Source: Actinoplanes missouriensis 431 (GTDB lineage: Bacteria; Actinomycetota; Actinomycetes; Mycobacteriales; Micromonosporaceae). From it: a stretch of DNA of 64,000 bases. The stretch covers positions 7,936,001 to 8,000,000 of the forward strand of contig NC_017093.1 in the NCBI RefSeq assembly GCF_000284295.1. Reading direction: 5' to 3'. Under the pieces are notes generated by a model. That model did not search any database, had not been told where the DNA came from, and worked only from the letters and a program-made list of their open reading frames with translations. Shown here one piece after another: positions 8,009 through 14,940 of the stretch. How positions within the stretch are numbered: position 1 is the stretch's first letter; each line of letters begins with the position of its first letter. The translations under genes and the position numbers were made by a program.

Positions 8009-9244
8009 GTGCCTGATATCCCGTTCGGCTTCTCCCTGCCGGGCGCTCAGCCGCCCGACCCCTCCGACCCGCAGCAGATGCAGCAGTTCATGGCGCAGCT
8101 GCAGCAGATGTTCGCCGCGCCCGGCAGTGGCCCGGTCAACTGGGACCTGGCCCGGCAGGTCGCCGCCAGCCAGCTCTCGGCGACCGGTGACCCTGCGGTC
8201 AACATGCTGGAACGACACCAGGTCGAGGAGGCTCTACGGCTCGCTGACCTCTGGCTCGACCCGATCACCGCCCTTCCGAGCGGCATCCACAAGGCCGTGG
8301 CGTGGAACCGCAACGAGTGGATCTACAACACCCTCGAGGTGTGGAAGAAGCTGTGCGAGCCGATCGCCGGCCGCATGGTGGGCGCCATGGGCGACCTCGT
8401 GCCCGAGGAGGCCCGCGCTCAGCTCGGCCCGATGCAGTCGATGGTGGCCACCCTGGGTGGCGCACTCTTCGGCGGTCAGCTGGGCCAGGCCTTCGGCCAG
8501 CTCGCCGCGGAGGTGCTCTCCGCCGGCGACATCGGGCTTCCGCTCGGCCCGGCGGGCACGGCCGCGCTGGTGCCGGCCAACATCAAGGTGTACGGGTCGG
8601 GCCTCGAGCTCCCCGAGGACCAGGTCCGCCTCTATGTGGCCCTGCGCGAGGCGGCTCACCAGCGGCTCTTCGGGCACGTCCCGTGGCTGCGGGCGCACGT
8701 GCTGAGCGCCGTCGAGACCTACGCGAACGGCATCACCGTGAACCGCGAGGCGATCGAGGACGCGATGAGCCGGGTCGACCCGAGCGACCCCGAGTCCATG
8801 CAGCAGATGGCTCTCGAGGGCATCTTCACGCCCGAGGACACCCCGCAGCAGAAAGCCAGCCTGGCCCGCCTGGAGACCGCGCTCGCGCTGGTCGAGGGCT
8901 GGGTCGGTCACGTGGTGGACGCCGCCGCGGCGGACCGGCTGCCGTCGGTGGCCGCGCTCGGCGAGGCGTTCCGGCGCCGCCGGGCAGCGGGCGGTCCCGC
9001 GGAGCAGACCTTCGCCGCCCTGGTCGGCCTGGAGCTGCGGCCGCGGCGGCTGCGCGAGGCCGGCGCGCTCTGGGCGTCGGTGGCCGAGCACCGCGGCATC
9101 GCCGGGCGGGACGCGCTCTGGGACCACCCGGACCTGCTCCCCACCGACGAGGACTTCACCAACCCGGAGTCCTTCGCGCAGAGCAGCTCCGACTGGGACA
9201 TCAGCGAGCTGGACAACCTCGGCGAGGGTCCCACCGAGAAGTGA
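8009..9244 (+). CDS. DUF2342 / zincin-like metallopeptidase type 2 family protein
   Basis: A 411-residue protein of the actinobacterial zinc-dependent hydrolase family once called F420-associated (Rv3195 type). A Gln/Met/Pro-rich N-terminus is followed by the zincin fold. The segment YVALREAAHQRLFGHVPWLR carries the family's Glu and His, which replace a classical HExxH. A proteolytic role is inferred from the fold only. The GTG start lies 7 nt after TACCGT, a possible -10, and no Shine-Dalgarno is visible, so the mRNA may be leaderless. The gene ends directly against the convergent DUF2064-like gene with no spacer. Confidence 0.88.
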   Translation: MPDIPFGFSLPGAQPPDPSDPQQMQQFMAQLQQMFAAPGSGPVNWDLARQVAASQLSATGDPAVNMLERHQVEEALRLADLWLDPITALPSGIHKAVAWNRNEWIYNTLEVWKKLCEPIAGRMVGAMGDLVPEEARAQLGPMQSMVATLGGALFGGQLGQAFGQLAAEVLSAGDIGLPLGPAGTAALVPANIKVYGSGLELPEDQVRLYVALREAAHQRLFGHVPWLRAHVLSAVETYANGITVNREAIEDAMSRVDPSDPESMQQMALEGIFTPEDTPQQKASLARLETALALVEGWVGHVVDAAAADRLPSVAALGEAFRRRRAAGGPAEQTFAALVGLELRPRRLREAGALWASVAEHRGIAGRDALWDHPDLLPTDEDFTNPESFAQSSSDWDISELDNLGEGPTEK

Positions 9245-9841
9245 TCAACCGCCGAGGAGGGCCCGGGTGTTCTCCCAGCCCTCCAAGGCGGGGTCGAGAG
9301 TCGCGAGCTCGGCGGGGCCGCGCAGGCGGCGCCACTGCGCCGTCGAGGTGACCTCGCCGGGCGCCGGCGCGGTCCGGCGCAGCAGCTGCGGCGTGGCCGT
9401 GTCCAGGTCGTGGTCGACGAGCCACTGCGGCGCGGGCAGATTGGTGGCGACGCCGAGCAACCCGCCGGACGGTCCGCCGGGCGCCACCGCCACCGCCCTG
9501 GAGTCCAAGGGCTGCAGGAGCTTCCCGAGGGTCATGCCGGGCACGTCGGGCGCGTCGGCGGCGATCACCGCGGCCTGGTCGTAACCGTCCGCGGCGGCGG
9601 CCGCCAGCACCGGCAGCACGGTCGGCGACGGCACGTCGTAGATCTTCATCCCCGGCCAGGCGATCTCGTCGGCCAGCTCCCGGTCGCCCGGCCCGGCCGC
9701 GATCGCGGCGTCGGCGGCGGAGAGCCGGGCGAGCAGGTCGACCACGTCCTCGGCCAGGGCCGCGCGCCAGGACCGCAGGTCCACCCCCGGCGGGCTCCAC
9801 GGGACCGGGACCAGCAACGTCACCACCACGCGCCGCACCAC
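9245..9841 (-). CDS. DUF2064/CofC-like nucleotidyltransferase-fold protein, putative
   Basis: 198 residues. The segment VIAADAPDVPGMTLGKLL and the later GGPSGGLLGVATNLP resemble the conserved core of DUF2064 proteins (usually gadsP...l and DGGyyLiGl), which share the GT-A fold of CofC-like guanylyltransferases and TIGR04282 glycosyltransferases. The substrate is unknown and the identification is moderate. The second motif lacks the canonical Asp-Gly-Gly, so catalysis is uncertain. It lies 10 bp downstream of the YgjP-type peptidase gene on the same strand and is probably co-transcribed with it. Confidence 0.6.
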   Translation of the reverse strand: MVRRVVVTLLVPVPWSPPGVDLRSWRAALAEDVVDLLARLSAADAAIAAGPGDRELADEIAWPGMKIYDVPSPTVLPVLAAAAADGYDQAAVIAADAPDVPGMTLGKLLQPLDSRAVAVAPGGPSGGLLGVATNLPAPQWLVDHDLDTATPQLLRRTAPAPGEVTSTAQWRRLRGPAELATLDPALEGWENTRALLGG

Positions 9842-9851
9842 GGACGCCAGC

Positions 9852-10388
9852 TTAGTGCTCGGCCATCTCCAGGTTGCCGGCCGCCGAGACGCCCTCGAGG
9901 TAACCGCGGGCGCGCTCTGCTTTCCCGAACCGGTTGACCAGCTCCCAGAAGCGGGCGTTGTGGCTGGGCACGACCAGGTGCGCCAGCTCGTGCAGGACCA
10001 CGTAGTCGATCACCCACTCGGGCATCTCCTGGATGCGGTGGGAGATCCGAATCGTCGCGTCGTCCGGGGTGCAGGAACCCCAGCGGCCGTTCTGGTTGGT
10101 GACCCATCGGACGCTGGCCGGGACCACGACGTCCGCGTGATCGGCGAGGTAGCGCGCGGTCAGCCGCCGGGCCCGGGCCAGCAACTCGGCATCGGTGCAC
10201 CTCAGGCGCTCCTCGCGGGCGGCCAGCCGGGCGAGCATCCGCTCCACCCACTCGGTCTCCTCAGCGCGCGAGAACCGGTCGGGGATGAGCACGACGACGC
10301 GCTCACCGTCGCGATACGCGGACACCGTCCGGCGTCGGCGCTGACTACGCCGCACCTCAACGACAGGCTTGCGCGTGCGGGCGGTCAT
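9852..10388 (-). CDS. YgjP/SprT-like M48-type metallopeptidase (DUF45)
   Basis: 178 residues with the zinc-binding motif VLHELAHLVVPSHNARFW: two His and the catalytic Glu in HELAH, with a third His shortly after. The N-terminus is strongly basic (RRSQRRRRTV). The middle contains the NQNGRWGSC segment typical of the YgjP family. The cellular role of this family is not established. The gene starts at an ATG and precedes the DUF2064-like gene. Confidence 0.88.
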   Translation of the reverse strand: MTARTRKPVVEVRRSQRRRRTVSAYRDGERVVVLIPDRFSRAEETEWVERMLARLAAREERLRCTDAELLARARRLTARYLADHADVVVPASVRWVTNQNGRWGSCTPDDATIRISHRIQEMPEWVIDYVVLHELAHLVVPSHNARFWELVNRFGKAERARGYLEGVSAAGNLEMAEH

Positions 10389-10856
10389 TACCGGCTCGCG
10401 CAGCCCAGATTCGGGTTCACGTTGAGACGCTAATCCGCCAGCCCCTGGTCACCGCAAGAGTACGGGCAATGACCGTCTCCGAAAATGTGCACTTCCGCCG
10501 CATATACCCGAAAAAATTTTCCTCAGCGGCAACATCGAAGACATCCGTCAACCTAGACCATCTTCAACTCAGGCTTCCGCCGGACCACAGGGCCGCTTTA
10601 CGCCTTTCTGATGGGGGTCGTCGGCGTGTCCCGGCAAATCTGGCGGAAAAGGACACTTCGCACCGGCACACTCACGTCGTCGGTGACACCGCCGACGCTG
10701 CGTTGACATGGAACCGGCCTGACCTGGGTAAGTGACCGCCCCGGACGGGTGGCCACATCCGTGTGGCCGCGCGGTCCAGCGCCGCAGACAGGTTCGCACC
10801 CGTAGCCGCGAACAAGGCACCGGGCTGAGCGGCCGACGACACGACGAGGAGGAACC
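10389..10856. other. 468-bp intergenic region
   Basis: No convincing gene. A comparatively AT-rich patch (gaaaaaattttcc near 10513) is close to the peptidase promoter side. A TTGACA at 10703-10708 stands about 150 bp before the downstream zinc-ribbon gene and could be its -35 box, although the matching -10 (around ggtaag) is weak. Short frames here lack ribosome sites and coding-like composition. Confidence 0.5.
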
Positions 10857-11021
10857 GTGGCCGACACCACATACAACGGCTACTGCGTGAAGTGCAAGGA
10901 GAAGCGCGACTTCCAGGGCAACGTGGAAGTCTCCAAGACCGGCATGAACATGGCGAAGGGCAAGTGCCCGGTCTGCGGGACCACCATGAACCGGATCCTG
11001 GGCAAAGCCAAGGCATCTTGA
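10857..11021 (+). CDS. Small zinc-ribbon protein, DUF5679-like (54 aa)
   Basis: A 54-residue protein with two Cys pairs, YCVKCK near the N-terminus and CPVCG near residue 40, arranged like a zinc ribbon. Lys-rich stretches suggest nucleic-acid binding. The GTG has an excellent ribosome site (gaggaggaacc) and the gene is closed by a textbook terminator, so it is a well-supported independent gene. The role is unknown; small proteins of this type are common in actinobacteria. Confidence 0.85.
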   Translation: MADTTYNGYCVKCKEKRDFQGNVEVSKTGMNMAKGKCPVCGTTMNRILGKAKAS

Positions 11022-11034
11022 TCGAAGCGTCGTG

Positions 11035-11063
11035 AAAACCGCCCGGCTCCCCCGGGCGGTTTT
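11035..11063 (+). terminator. Intrinsic terminator after the zinc-ribbon gene
   Basis: Arms AAAACCGCCCGG and CCGGGCGGTTTT flank a 5-nt loop; the A and T ends make it potentially bidirectional. Confidence 0.92.
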
Positions 11064-11090
11064 CCGGCTCCTTCCCGCCGGAACCGTAAC

Positions 11091-11108
11091 CGTGGTCGCC
11101 CGACCACG
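11091..11108. promoter_or_regulatory. 18-bp palindrome upstream of the ThiF-like gene
   Basis: CGTGGTCGCCCGACCACG is an 8-bp perfect inverted repeat with a 2-bp centre, the form of a dimeric repressor operator. It lies between the preceding terminator and the three DnaA-box-like sequences. The binding protein is unknown. Confidence 0.5.
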
Positions 11109-11126
11109 TTGAGTTAACGGGCGTCC

Positions 11127-11188
11127 TGTGGATAACTGCGGACAGGCTGTGGACAAAGCTGCCCGGGCCCCTGCGGGCCTGTGGATAA
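11127..11188 (+). promoter_or_regulatory. Cluster of three DnaA-box-like 9-mers
   Basis: TGTGGATAA at 11127-11135, TGTGGACAA at 11148-11156 and TGTGGATAA at 11180-11188 are complements of TTATCCACA and TTGTCCACA, both good actinobacterial DnaA boxes. All share one orientation. Starts are 21 and 32 bp apart, close to two and three helical turns. No dnaA or dnaN neighbour is present, so this is not oriC by context; DnaA-dependent control of the adjacent gene or DnaA titration is possible. Confidence 0.55.
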
Positions 11189-11228
11189 CATCAGCTCTCC
11201 GCAGTGCTGCCATGACAACCTGTCACCC

Positions 11229-12353
11229 ATGTCCCGGATGCGTCCCCCTCGACCGGCTCTGTCCCGGCCGACCCTGATCCCCGGGCTGCCCCGCATCTGG
11301 CGCGGCCCCGGCGAGCTGCAACTCGGGCTGGACGCGGCGCACGCCGTGGTCCTGAAACTGCCCGATCCCCGGGCCGCCCGGGTTCTCGATCTTCTCGACG
11401 GCGTCCGCTCCGAGCGTGCCGTCCTGGTCCGCGCGGCGGAGTTCGGCGTTCCGCCGGACGAGGTACGCGTGCTGCTCGACCTCCTGCACCGGGCCGGCCT
11501 CGTGCTGCCCGGCGCGGCGTTGCTGCCCCCGGCCCTGTCACCCGAGGTGCGCGCCCGCCTCACCGGCGAGGCCGCCGCAATGGCCCTGAGCGCCGCCGGC
11601 GGGCCGGACGGTCGGCTGACCCCGGCGCGGGTGCTACGCCGCCGGCAGGGCGCCTGTGTGGTGCTCAGCGGGCGGGGCCGGCTCGGTGCCCCGATCGCGG
11701 TGGCGCTCGCCGAGGCCGGCGTGGGACACCTTTACCCGGACCTCTCCGGCGTGGTCGGTGCCGCCGAGATCACCGGTGGCCCGCTCGGCGCCGCCGACAC
11801 CGGGAGCCCGCGCCGGGCGGCGGTGACCGCCGCCGTCCTGCGCGCCGCCCCCGGCACGGACGTGCACGGCTCCCACCGGATGCCCGCCGCCCTGGTCGTC
11901 CAGCTGGCGCACGACGAGCCGGCCGCACTGGTCGCCGCCGGCCACGCCACCCGGCGTCAAGCCCACCTGGCGGTGACCGTCCGGGACGGCGCCGCGGTGA
12001 TCGGCCCGCTGGTCCCGGCCGGCGGCTCACCCTGCCTGCGCTGTGTCGACCTGCACCGGCAGGACCGGGACGCCGGCTGGCCGGGCACGCTCGCGACAAC
12101 CGGCCCGGACACCGAGCCGTGCACGGTCGCCACCCTGCTCGCCGCCACCGCGTACGCGACAGCCGAGGTCCTCGCCCACCTCGACGGCCACGTGCCGGAG
12201 ACCCTCGGCGCCTCGGTCGAGATCACCACGCCGGGCCGCTTCCGGCGCCGCACCTGGCCCCCGCACCCGGGTTGCGACTGTCAGCGGTGGACACGATCCT
12301 CTACCGGACCTTCACCACATAAGCCCAAAACCACCAGGCGACGGGCAGAGTAG
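11229..12353 (+). CDS. Orphan ThiF/E1-like, TOMM cyclodehydratase-like protein
   Basis: About 374 residues. An N-terminal region of roughly 110 residues resembles the leader-peptide-binding domain of azol(in)e-forming (TOMM) enzymes. It is followed by a Rossmann-like stretch (VVLSGRGRLGAPIAVALAEAGV) and two late Cys pairs, CLRC and GCDC, which would bind the structural zinc of E1-like folds. No YcaO partner, dehydrogenase or precursor peptide lies nearby. The ATG at 11229 is chosen; an in-frame GTG at 11181 lies inside a DnaA box. It is followed 27 bp later by the ABC1 kinase, probably co-transcribed. True function is unknown. Confidence 0.65.
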   Translation: MSRMRPPRPALSRPTLIPGLPRIWRGPGELQLGLDAAHAVVLKLPDPRAARVLDLLDGVRSERAVLVRAAEFGVPPDEVRVLLDLLHRAGLVLPGAALLPPALSPEVRARLTGEAAAMALSAAGGPDGRLTPARVLRRRQGACVVLSGRGRLGAPIAVALAEAGVGHLYPDLSGVVGAAEITGGPLGAADTGSPRRAAVTAAVLRAAPGTDVHGSHRMPAALVVQLAHDEPAALVAAGHATRRQAHLAVTVRDGAAVIGPLVPAGGSPCLRCVDLHRQDRDAGWPGTLATTGPDTEPCTVATLLAATAYATAEVLAHLDGHVPETLGASVEITTPGRFRRRTWPPHPGCDCQRWTRSSTGPSPHKPKTTRRRAE

Positions 12354-12380
12354 CCGCCGAGAGTCGGTCACAATGATCTG

Positions 12381-13745
12381 GTGACGGACATACCCCGCCG
12401 TGCGGCGTCCCGGACCGCGAAACTGGCCGCGCTGCCGCTCGGCTTCGCCGGCCGGACCGCACTGGGCCTGGGCAAGCGTGCCGTCGGGATCGCCTCCGAC
12501 GTCATTTCCGCGGACATCCAGCAGCGCACCGCCGAGCAACTGTTCAGCGTCCTCGGCCAGCTCAAGGGCGGCGCCATGAAATTCGGGCAGGCGCTGTCGG
12601 TCTTCGAGGCCGCCCTGCCCGACGAGATGGCCGGCCCCTACCGGCAGGCCCTGACCAAGCTGCAGGAAGCGGCGCCGCCGATGCCGGTGGCGAACGTGCA
12701 CAAGGCGCTCGCCGAGCAGCTCGGGCCGGACTGGCGGGACAACTTCGCCGAGTTCGACGACAGCCCCGCCGCCGCGGCCAGCATCGGCCAGGTGCACCGG
12801 GCGGTCTGGAAACTGCCGCCGGCGCGCCGCAACGCCAAACCCAAACTGCTGCCGGTCGCCGTGAAGGTGCAGTACCCGGGCGCCGGCGACGCGCTCGTCG
12901 CTGATCTGAACCAGCTGTCCCGGCTGGCCGGCATGTTCAAAATCATCCAGCCGGGCATCGACGTGAAACCGCTCATCGCCGAGTTGCGGGAGCGGATCAT
13001 CGAGGAGCTCGACTACGAGATGGAGGCGGAGACCCAGCGGGCCTTCGCCGCGGCGTTCAAGGACGACCCGGACATCTTCGTGCCCCGAGTGGTGGCGTCG
13101 GCCCCTCGTGTCCTGGTCACCGAGTGGGTCGACGGGACTCCGCTGGCCGCGGTGATCGCCGGGGGCAGCATCGAGGAGCGCGACGAGGCCGGCCGGCTGA
13201 TGGCGACCCTGCACTTCTCCGCGCCCGCCCGGGCCGGGCTGCTGCACGCCGATCCCCACCCCGGCAACTTCCGGATCCTTCCGGACGGCCGCCTCGGAGT
13301 GATCGATTTCGGCGCTGTCGCCCGTCTGCCGGAGGGCATGCCGGAACCGGTGGGCCGGCTGGTCCGGCTCGCCCTGGAGGGCCGCGCCGAGGCGGTGGCC
13401 GACGGCCTGCGGGACGAGGGCTTCATCAAGCCGGACGACGAAATCGACGCCGAGGCGGTGCTGGAGTTCCTGCTCCCGATGATCGAGCCGATCGCGCTGG
13501 AGCGATTCCGGTTCACCCGGGCCTGGCTGCGCGGTGAGGCGACCCGGCTCGCCAGCCCGCGGTCACCGGCGTACCAGTTGAGCCGCAAGCTCAACCTGCC
13601 GCCGTCCTACCTGCTCATCCACCGGGTCACGCTGGGCTCGATCGGCGTCCTGTGCCAGCTGGAGGCGGAGGCGGCGTACCGGGAGATCCTCATCGAATGG
13701 CTGCCCGGCTTCGCCGAGCAGAGCGAGCAGACCGAGTCCGAATAA
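12381..13745 (+). CDS. ABC1/UbiB-family atypical kinase
   Basis: 454 residues of the ABC1 (COQ8/UbiB) family. The diagnostic KxGQ region is GGAMKFGQALS; downstream come the Ala-rich loop (SPAAAASIGQVH), the ATP-binding VAVKVQYPG, the catalytic HADPHPGNF and the metal-binding IDFGAV. In bacteria with ubiquinone or menaquinone such proteins support quinone lipid metabolism, but the role in this clade is unproven. The GTG has no clear ribosome site; CACAAT six nt upstream may be a -10. The neighbourhood (ABC1 next to whiB7 and uvrD2) matches Rv3197 in M. tuberculosis. Confidence 0.9.
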   Translation: MTDIPRRAASRTAKLAALPLGFAGRTALGLGKRAVGIASDVISADIQQRTAEQLFSVLGQLKGGAMKFGQALSVFEAALPDEMAGPYRQALTKLQEAAPPMPVANVHKALAEQLGPDWRDNFAEFDDSPAAAASIGQVHRAVWKLPPARRNAKPKLLPVAVKVQYPGAGDALVADLNQLSRLAGMFKIIQPGIDVKPLIAELRERIIEELDYEMEAETQRAFAAAFKDDPDIFVPRVVASAPRVLVTEWVDGTPLAAVIAGGSIEERDEAGRLMATLHFSAPARAGLLHADPHPGNFRILPDGRLGVIDFGAVARLPEGMPEPVGRLVRLALEGRAEAVADGLRDEGFIKPDDEIDAEAVLEFLLPMIEPIALERFRFTRAWLRGEATRLASPRSPAYQLSRKLNLPPSYLLIHRVTLGSIGVLCQLEAEAAYREILIEWLPGFAEQSEQTESE

Positions 13746-13759
13746 GCAGCGCAGACGCC

Positions 13760-13791
13760 GAAGGCCCGTCCGCATCAGCGGACGGGCCTTC
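13760..13791. terminator. Bidirectional terminator between ABC1 kinase and whiB7 downstream gene
   Basis: Perfect 14-bp arms GAAGGCCCGTCCGC and complement flank the loop ATCA. It serves the converging ABC1 gene and the small gene that follows whiB7. Confidence 0.9.
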
Positions 13792-13822
13792 AGTCATCGA
13801 TGGTGGAGAACGACGTTACGGG

Positions 13823-14038
13823 TCAGAGTCCGCCCAGCTCGCGAGCGGCCCGGTGACGGGCCTCCATGGCGATACGGCGGGCGGAGCGGTAAGCCTCAGG
13901 TGCACGGTCACTCTGAGGCCTTGGCATTCGGGCCCTCGACAACGCTTCGTGGATGAGTCTCATCTTGTTTCCTACGCTCGGGTTCATCTCGTTACTCGGC
14001 TTTCGGATCTCGATCACGGTCATGGGGAGGGAGTGCAT
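13823..14038 (-). CDS. Small hypothetical protein downstream of whiB7
   Basis: About 71 residues starting at MHSLPMTVIEIRK (an alternative ATG lies at 14023). The body is a basic helix rich in Arg and Ala (MRLIHEALSRAR, RSARRIAMEARHRAAREL), plausibly nucleic-acid or protein binding. It begins 1 bp after the WhiB7 stop, so it is likely translated by coupling from the same mRNA and would share the whiB7 attenuation control. I do not recognise a family. Confidence 0.6.
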   Translation of the reverse strand: MHSLPMTVIEIRKPSNEMNPSVGNKMRLIHEALSRARMPRPQSDRAPEAYRSARRIAMEARHRAARELGGL

Positions 14039-14039
14039 C

Positions 14040-14402
14040 TCAAGCGGCCAGGCGAACCGAGCTGCGGGTCTCGAGACCGTTCGCGGCGAGCCGCTCCTCG
14101 ACCTCGACGGCCAGCTCGGCGTCGCGCGCGACGTCGACCTTGCGGGGACGGCCACGGGGCCGCTTGCGCGGAACGACGGCTCCGCGCTCGAAGATCTCTC
14201 CACCCCAGACGCCCCAGGGCTCGCTGCGCTCCACGGCGCCGGCGAGGCACTCGACGCGCAGCGGGCAGTCCCCGCAGAGCGACTTGGCCAGCTCCAGCTG
14301 TCCGGGAGTGTCAGAGAACCAGAGGTCAGGGTCGAACTTCCGACAGGGCAGGTTTGCCTCGAGCTCGACGGTCACGTCGAGTGGGGCCAGCGCCAGACTC
14401 AT
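14040..14402 (-). CDS. whiB7: WhiB7-type redox-sensing transcription factor
   Basis: 120 residues. The four cluster Cys (NLPCRKF, then LCGDCPLRVEC) ligate a [4Fe-4S] cluster; GVWGGE is the WhiB turn. The C-terminus bears RPRGRPRK, the AT-hook that separates WhiB7 from other WhiB proteins. WhiB7 activates intrinsic antibiotic-resistance genes with the primary sigma factor, and itself. The neighbours uvrD2, mrx1 and the ABC1 kinase match the M. tuberculosis whiB7 locus. A long leader with an upstream ORF and a terminator precedes it, fitting ribosome-mediated attenuation. The leader region around 14410-14430 supplies a purine-rich ribosome site (gagaagaagagagaggtga). Confidence 0.95.
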   Translation of the reverse strand: MSLALAPLDVTVELEANLPCRKFDPDLWFSDTPGQLELAKSLCGDCPLRVECLAGAVERSEPWGVWGGEIFERGAVVPRKRPRGRPRKVDVARDAELAVEVEERLAANGLETRSSVRLAA

Positions 14403-14479
14403 AAAGCCCGGTCACCTCTCTCTTCTTCTCGATCTTTCTGGATCGCGATACATCACGTGCGCCGGCCGGTGAGCCGGCA

Positions 14480-14521
14480 AAAAATTAAGGCCGCGGATCC
14501 CGGTTACGGGTTCCGCGGCCT
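14480..14521 (-). terminator. Intrinsic terminator (attenuator) in the whiB7 leader
   Basis: On the minus strand AGGCCGCGGAA pairs with ATCCGCGGCCT, followed by TAATTTTTT. It lies between the upstream ORF stop and the whiB7 ATG, so it must be overcome for whiB7 expression. The 10-mer CCGGCTCACC occurs just before the hairpin and again just after the T-run, which could help form alternative structures. Confidence 0.88.
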
Positions 14522-14542
14522 CGAGGTGAGCCGGAGGTCTGT

Positions 14543-14821
14543 TTAGACCGGCCTTCCTCGAGGCGGGACACCGCTGCCACCATCCGTGTAGCGCTTACGG
14601 GAGATGGGGGCGTTGCTGCCAGTGAACCCAGTGGTCCCCTTGTTTCCATCGACGAGCACCAGAACGGCTTTGCCCAGCTCGGACTGAGCGAGAGCCTGGT
14701 GCGCCGACGGAGCCACGAACCGCTCGGCAGCCGGAACGGCCAGCGGAGCGGGCATGACGGGGCACAGCATGCGGGCAGCGGTCGGCAGCATCGACGGAAC
14801 CGTCATCGTGTTGAGCTTCAT
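14543..14821 (-). CDS. whiB7 leader upstream ORF (92 aa)
   Basis: The ATG follows a near-perfect ribosome site (ggaggaggtggcaacg). The reading frame ends with a TAA about 20 nt before the attenuator hairpin, and GGTCTAAACAGACC forms a small stem-loop on the stop codon itself. The peptide starts MKLNTMTVPSMLPTAARM, is Met/Pro/Ala-rich early and Gly/Arg-rich late, and matches no family I know. Known whiB7 upstream ORFs sense ribosome-stalling antibiotics through such an arrangement; the same job is inferred here. The next upstream ATG in frame (14848) lacks a ribosome site. Confidence 0.75.
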   Translation of the reverse strand: MKLNTMTVPSMLPTAARMLCPVMPAPLAVPAAERFVAPSAHQALAQSELGKAVLVLVDGNKGTTGFTGSNAPISRKRYTDGGSGVPPRGRPV

Positions 14822-14897
14822 CGTTGCCACCTCCTCCGTTACCTGCACTCGTGTCCTGAATCCGGCGAGCAGAGCCCCGCTCGCCAGGTGTGTTCTG

Positions 14898-14927
14898 AGG
14901 CTATGCCTGCCCTACAGCAGAGGGCAA
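14898..14927 (-). promoter_or_regulatory. Putative whiB7 promoter with upstream AT-rich element
   Basis: On the minus strand TTGCCC and TAGCCT are separated by 18 bp, and TTAATT (14931-14936) lies just upstream of the -35. An AT-rich block at this place is the known target of the WhiB7 AT-hook, suggesting autoregulation. The promoter starts right at the end of uvrD2. Confidence 0.55.
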
Positions 14928-14940
14928 ACGAATTAACGGA

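Noticed and set aside
10469..10735. An 88-codon frame in the gap before the zinc-ribbon gene
   Set aside because: No Shine-Dalgarno, no coding-like codon use and no conserved-looking sequence; treated as intergenic.
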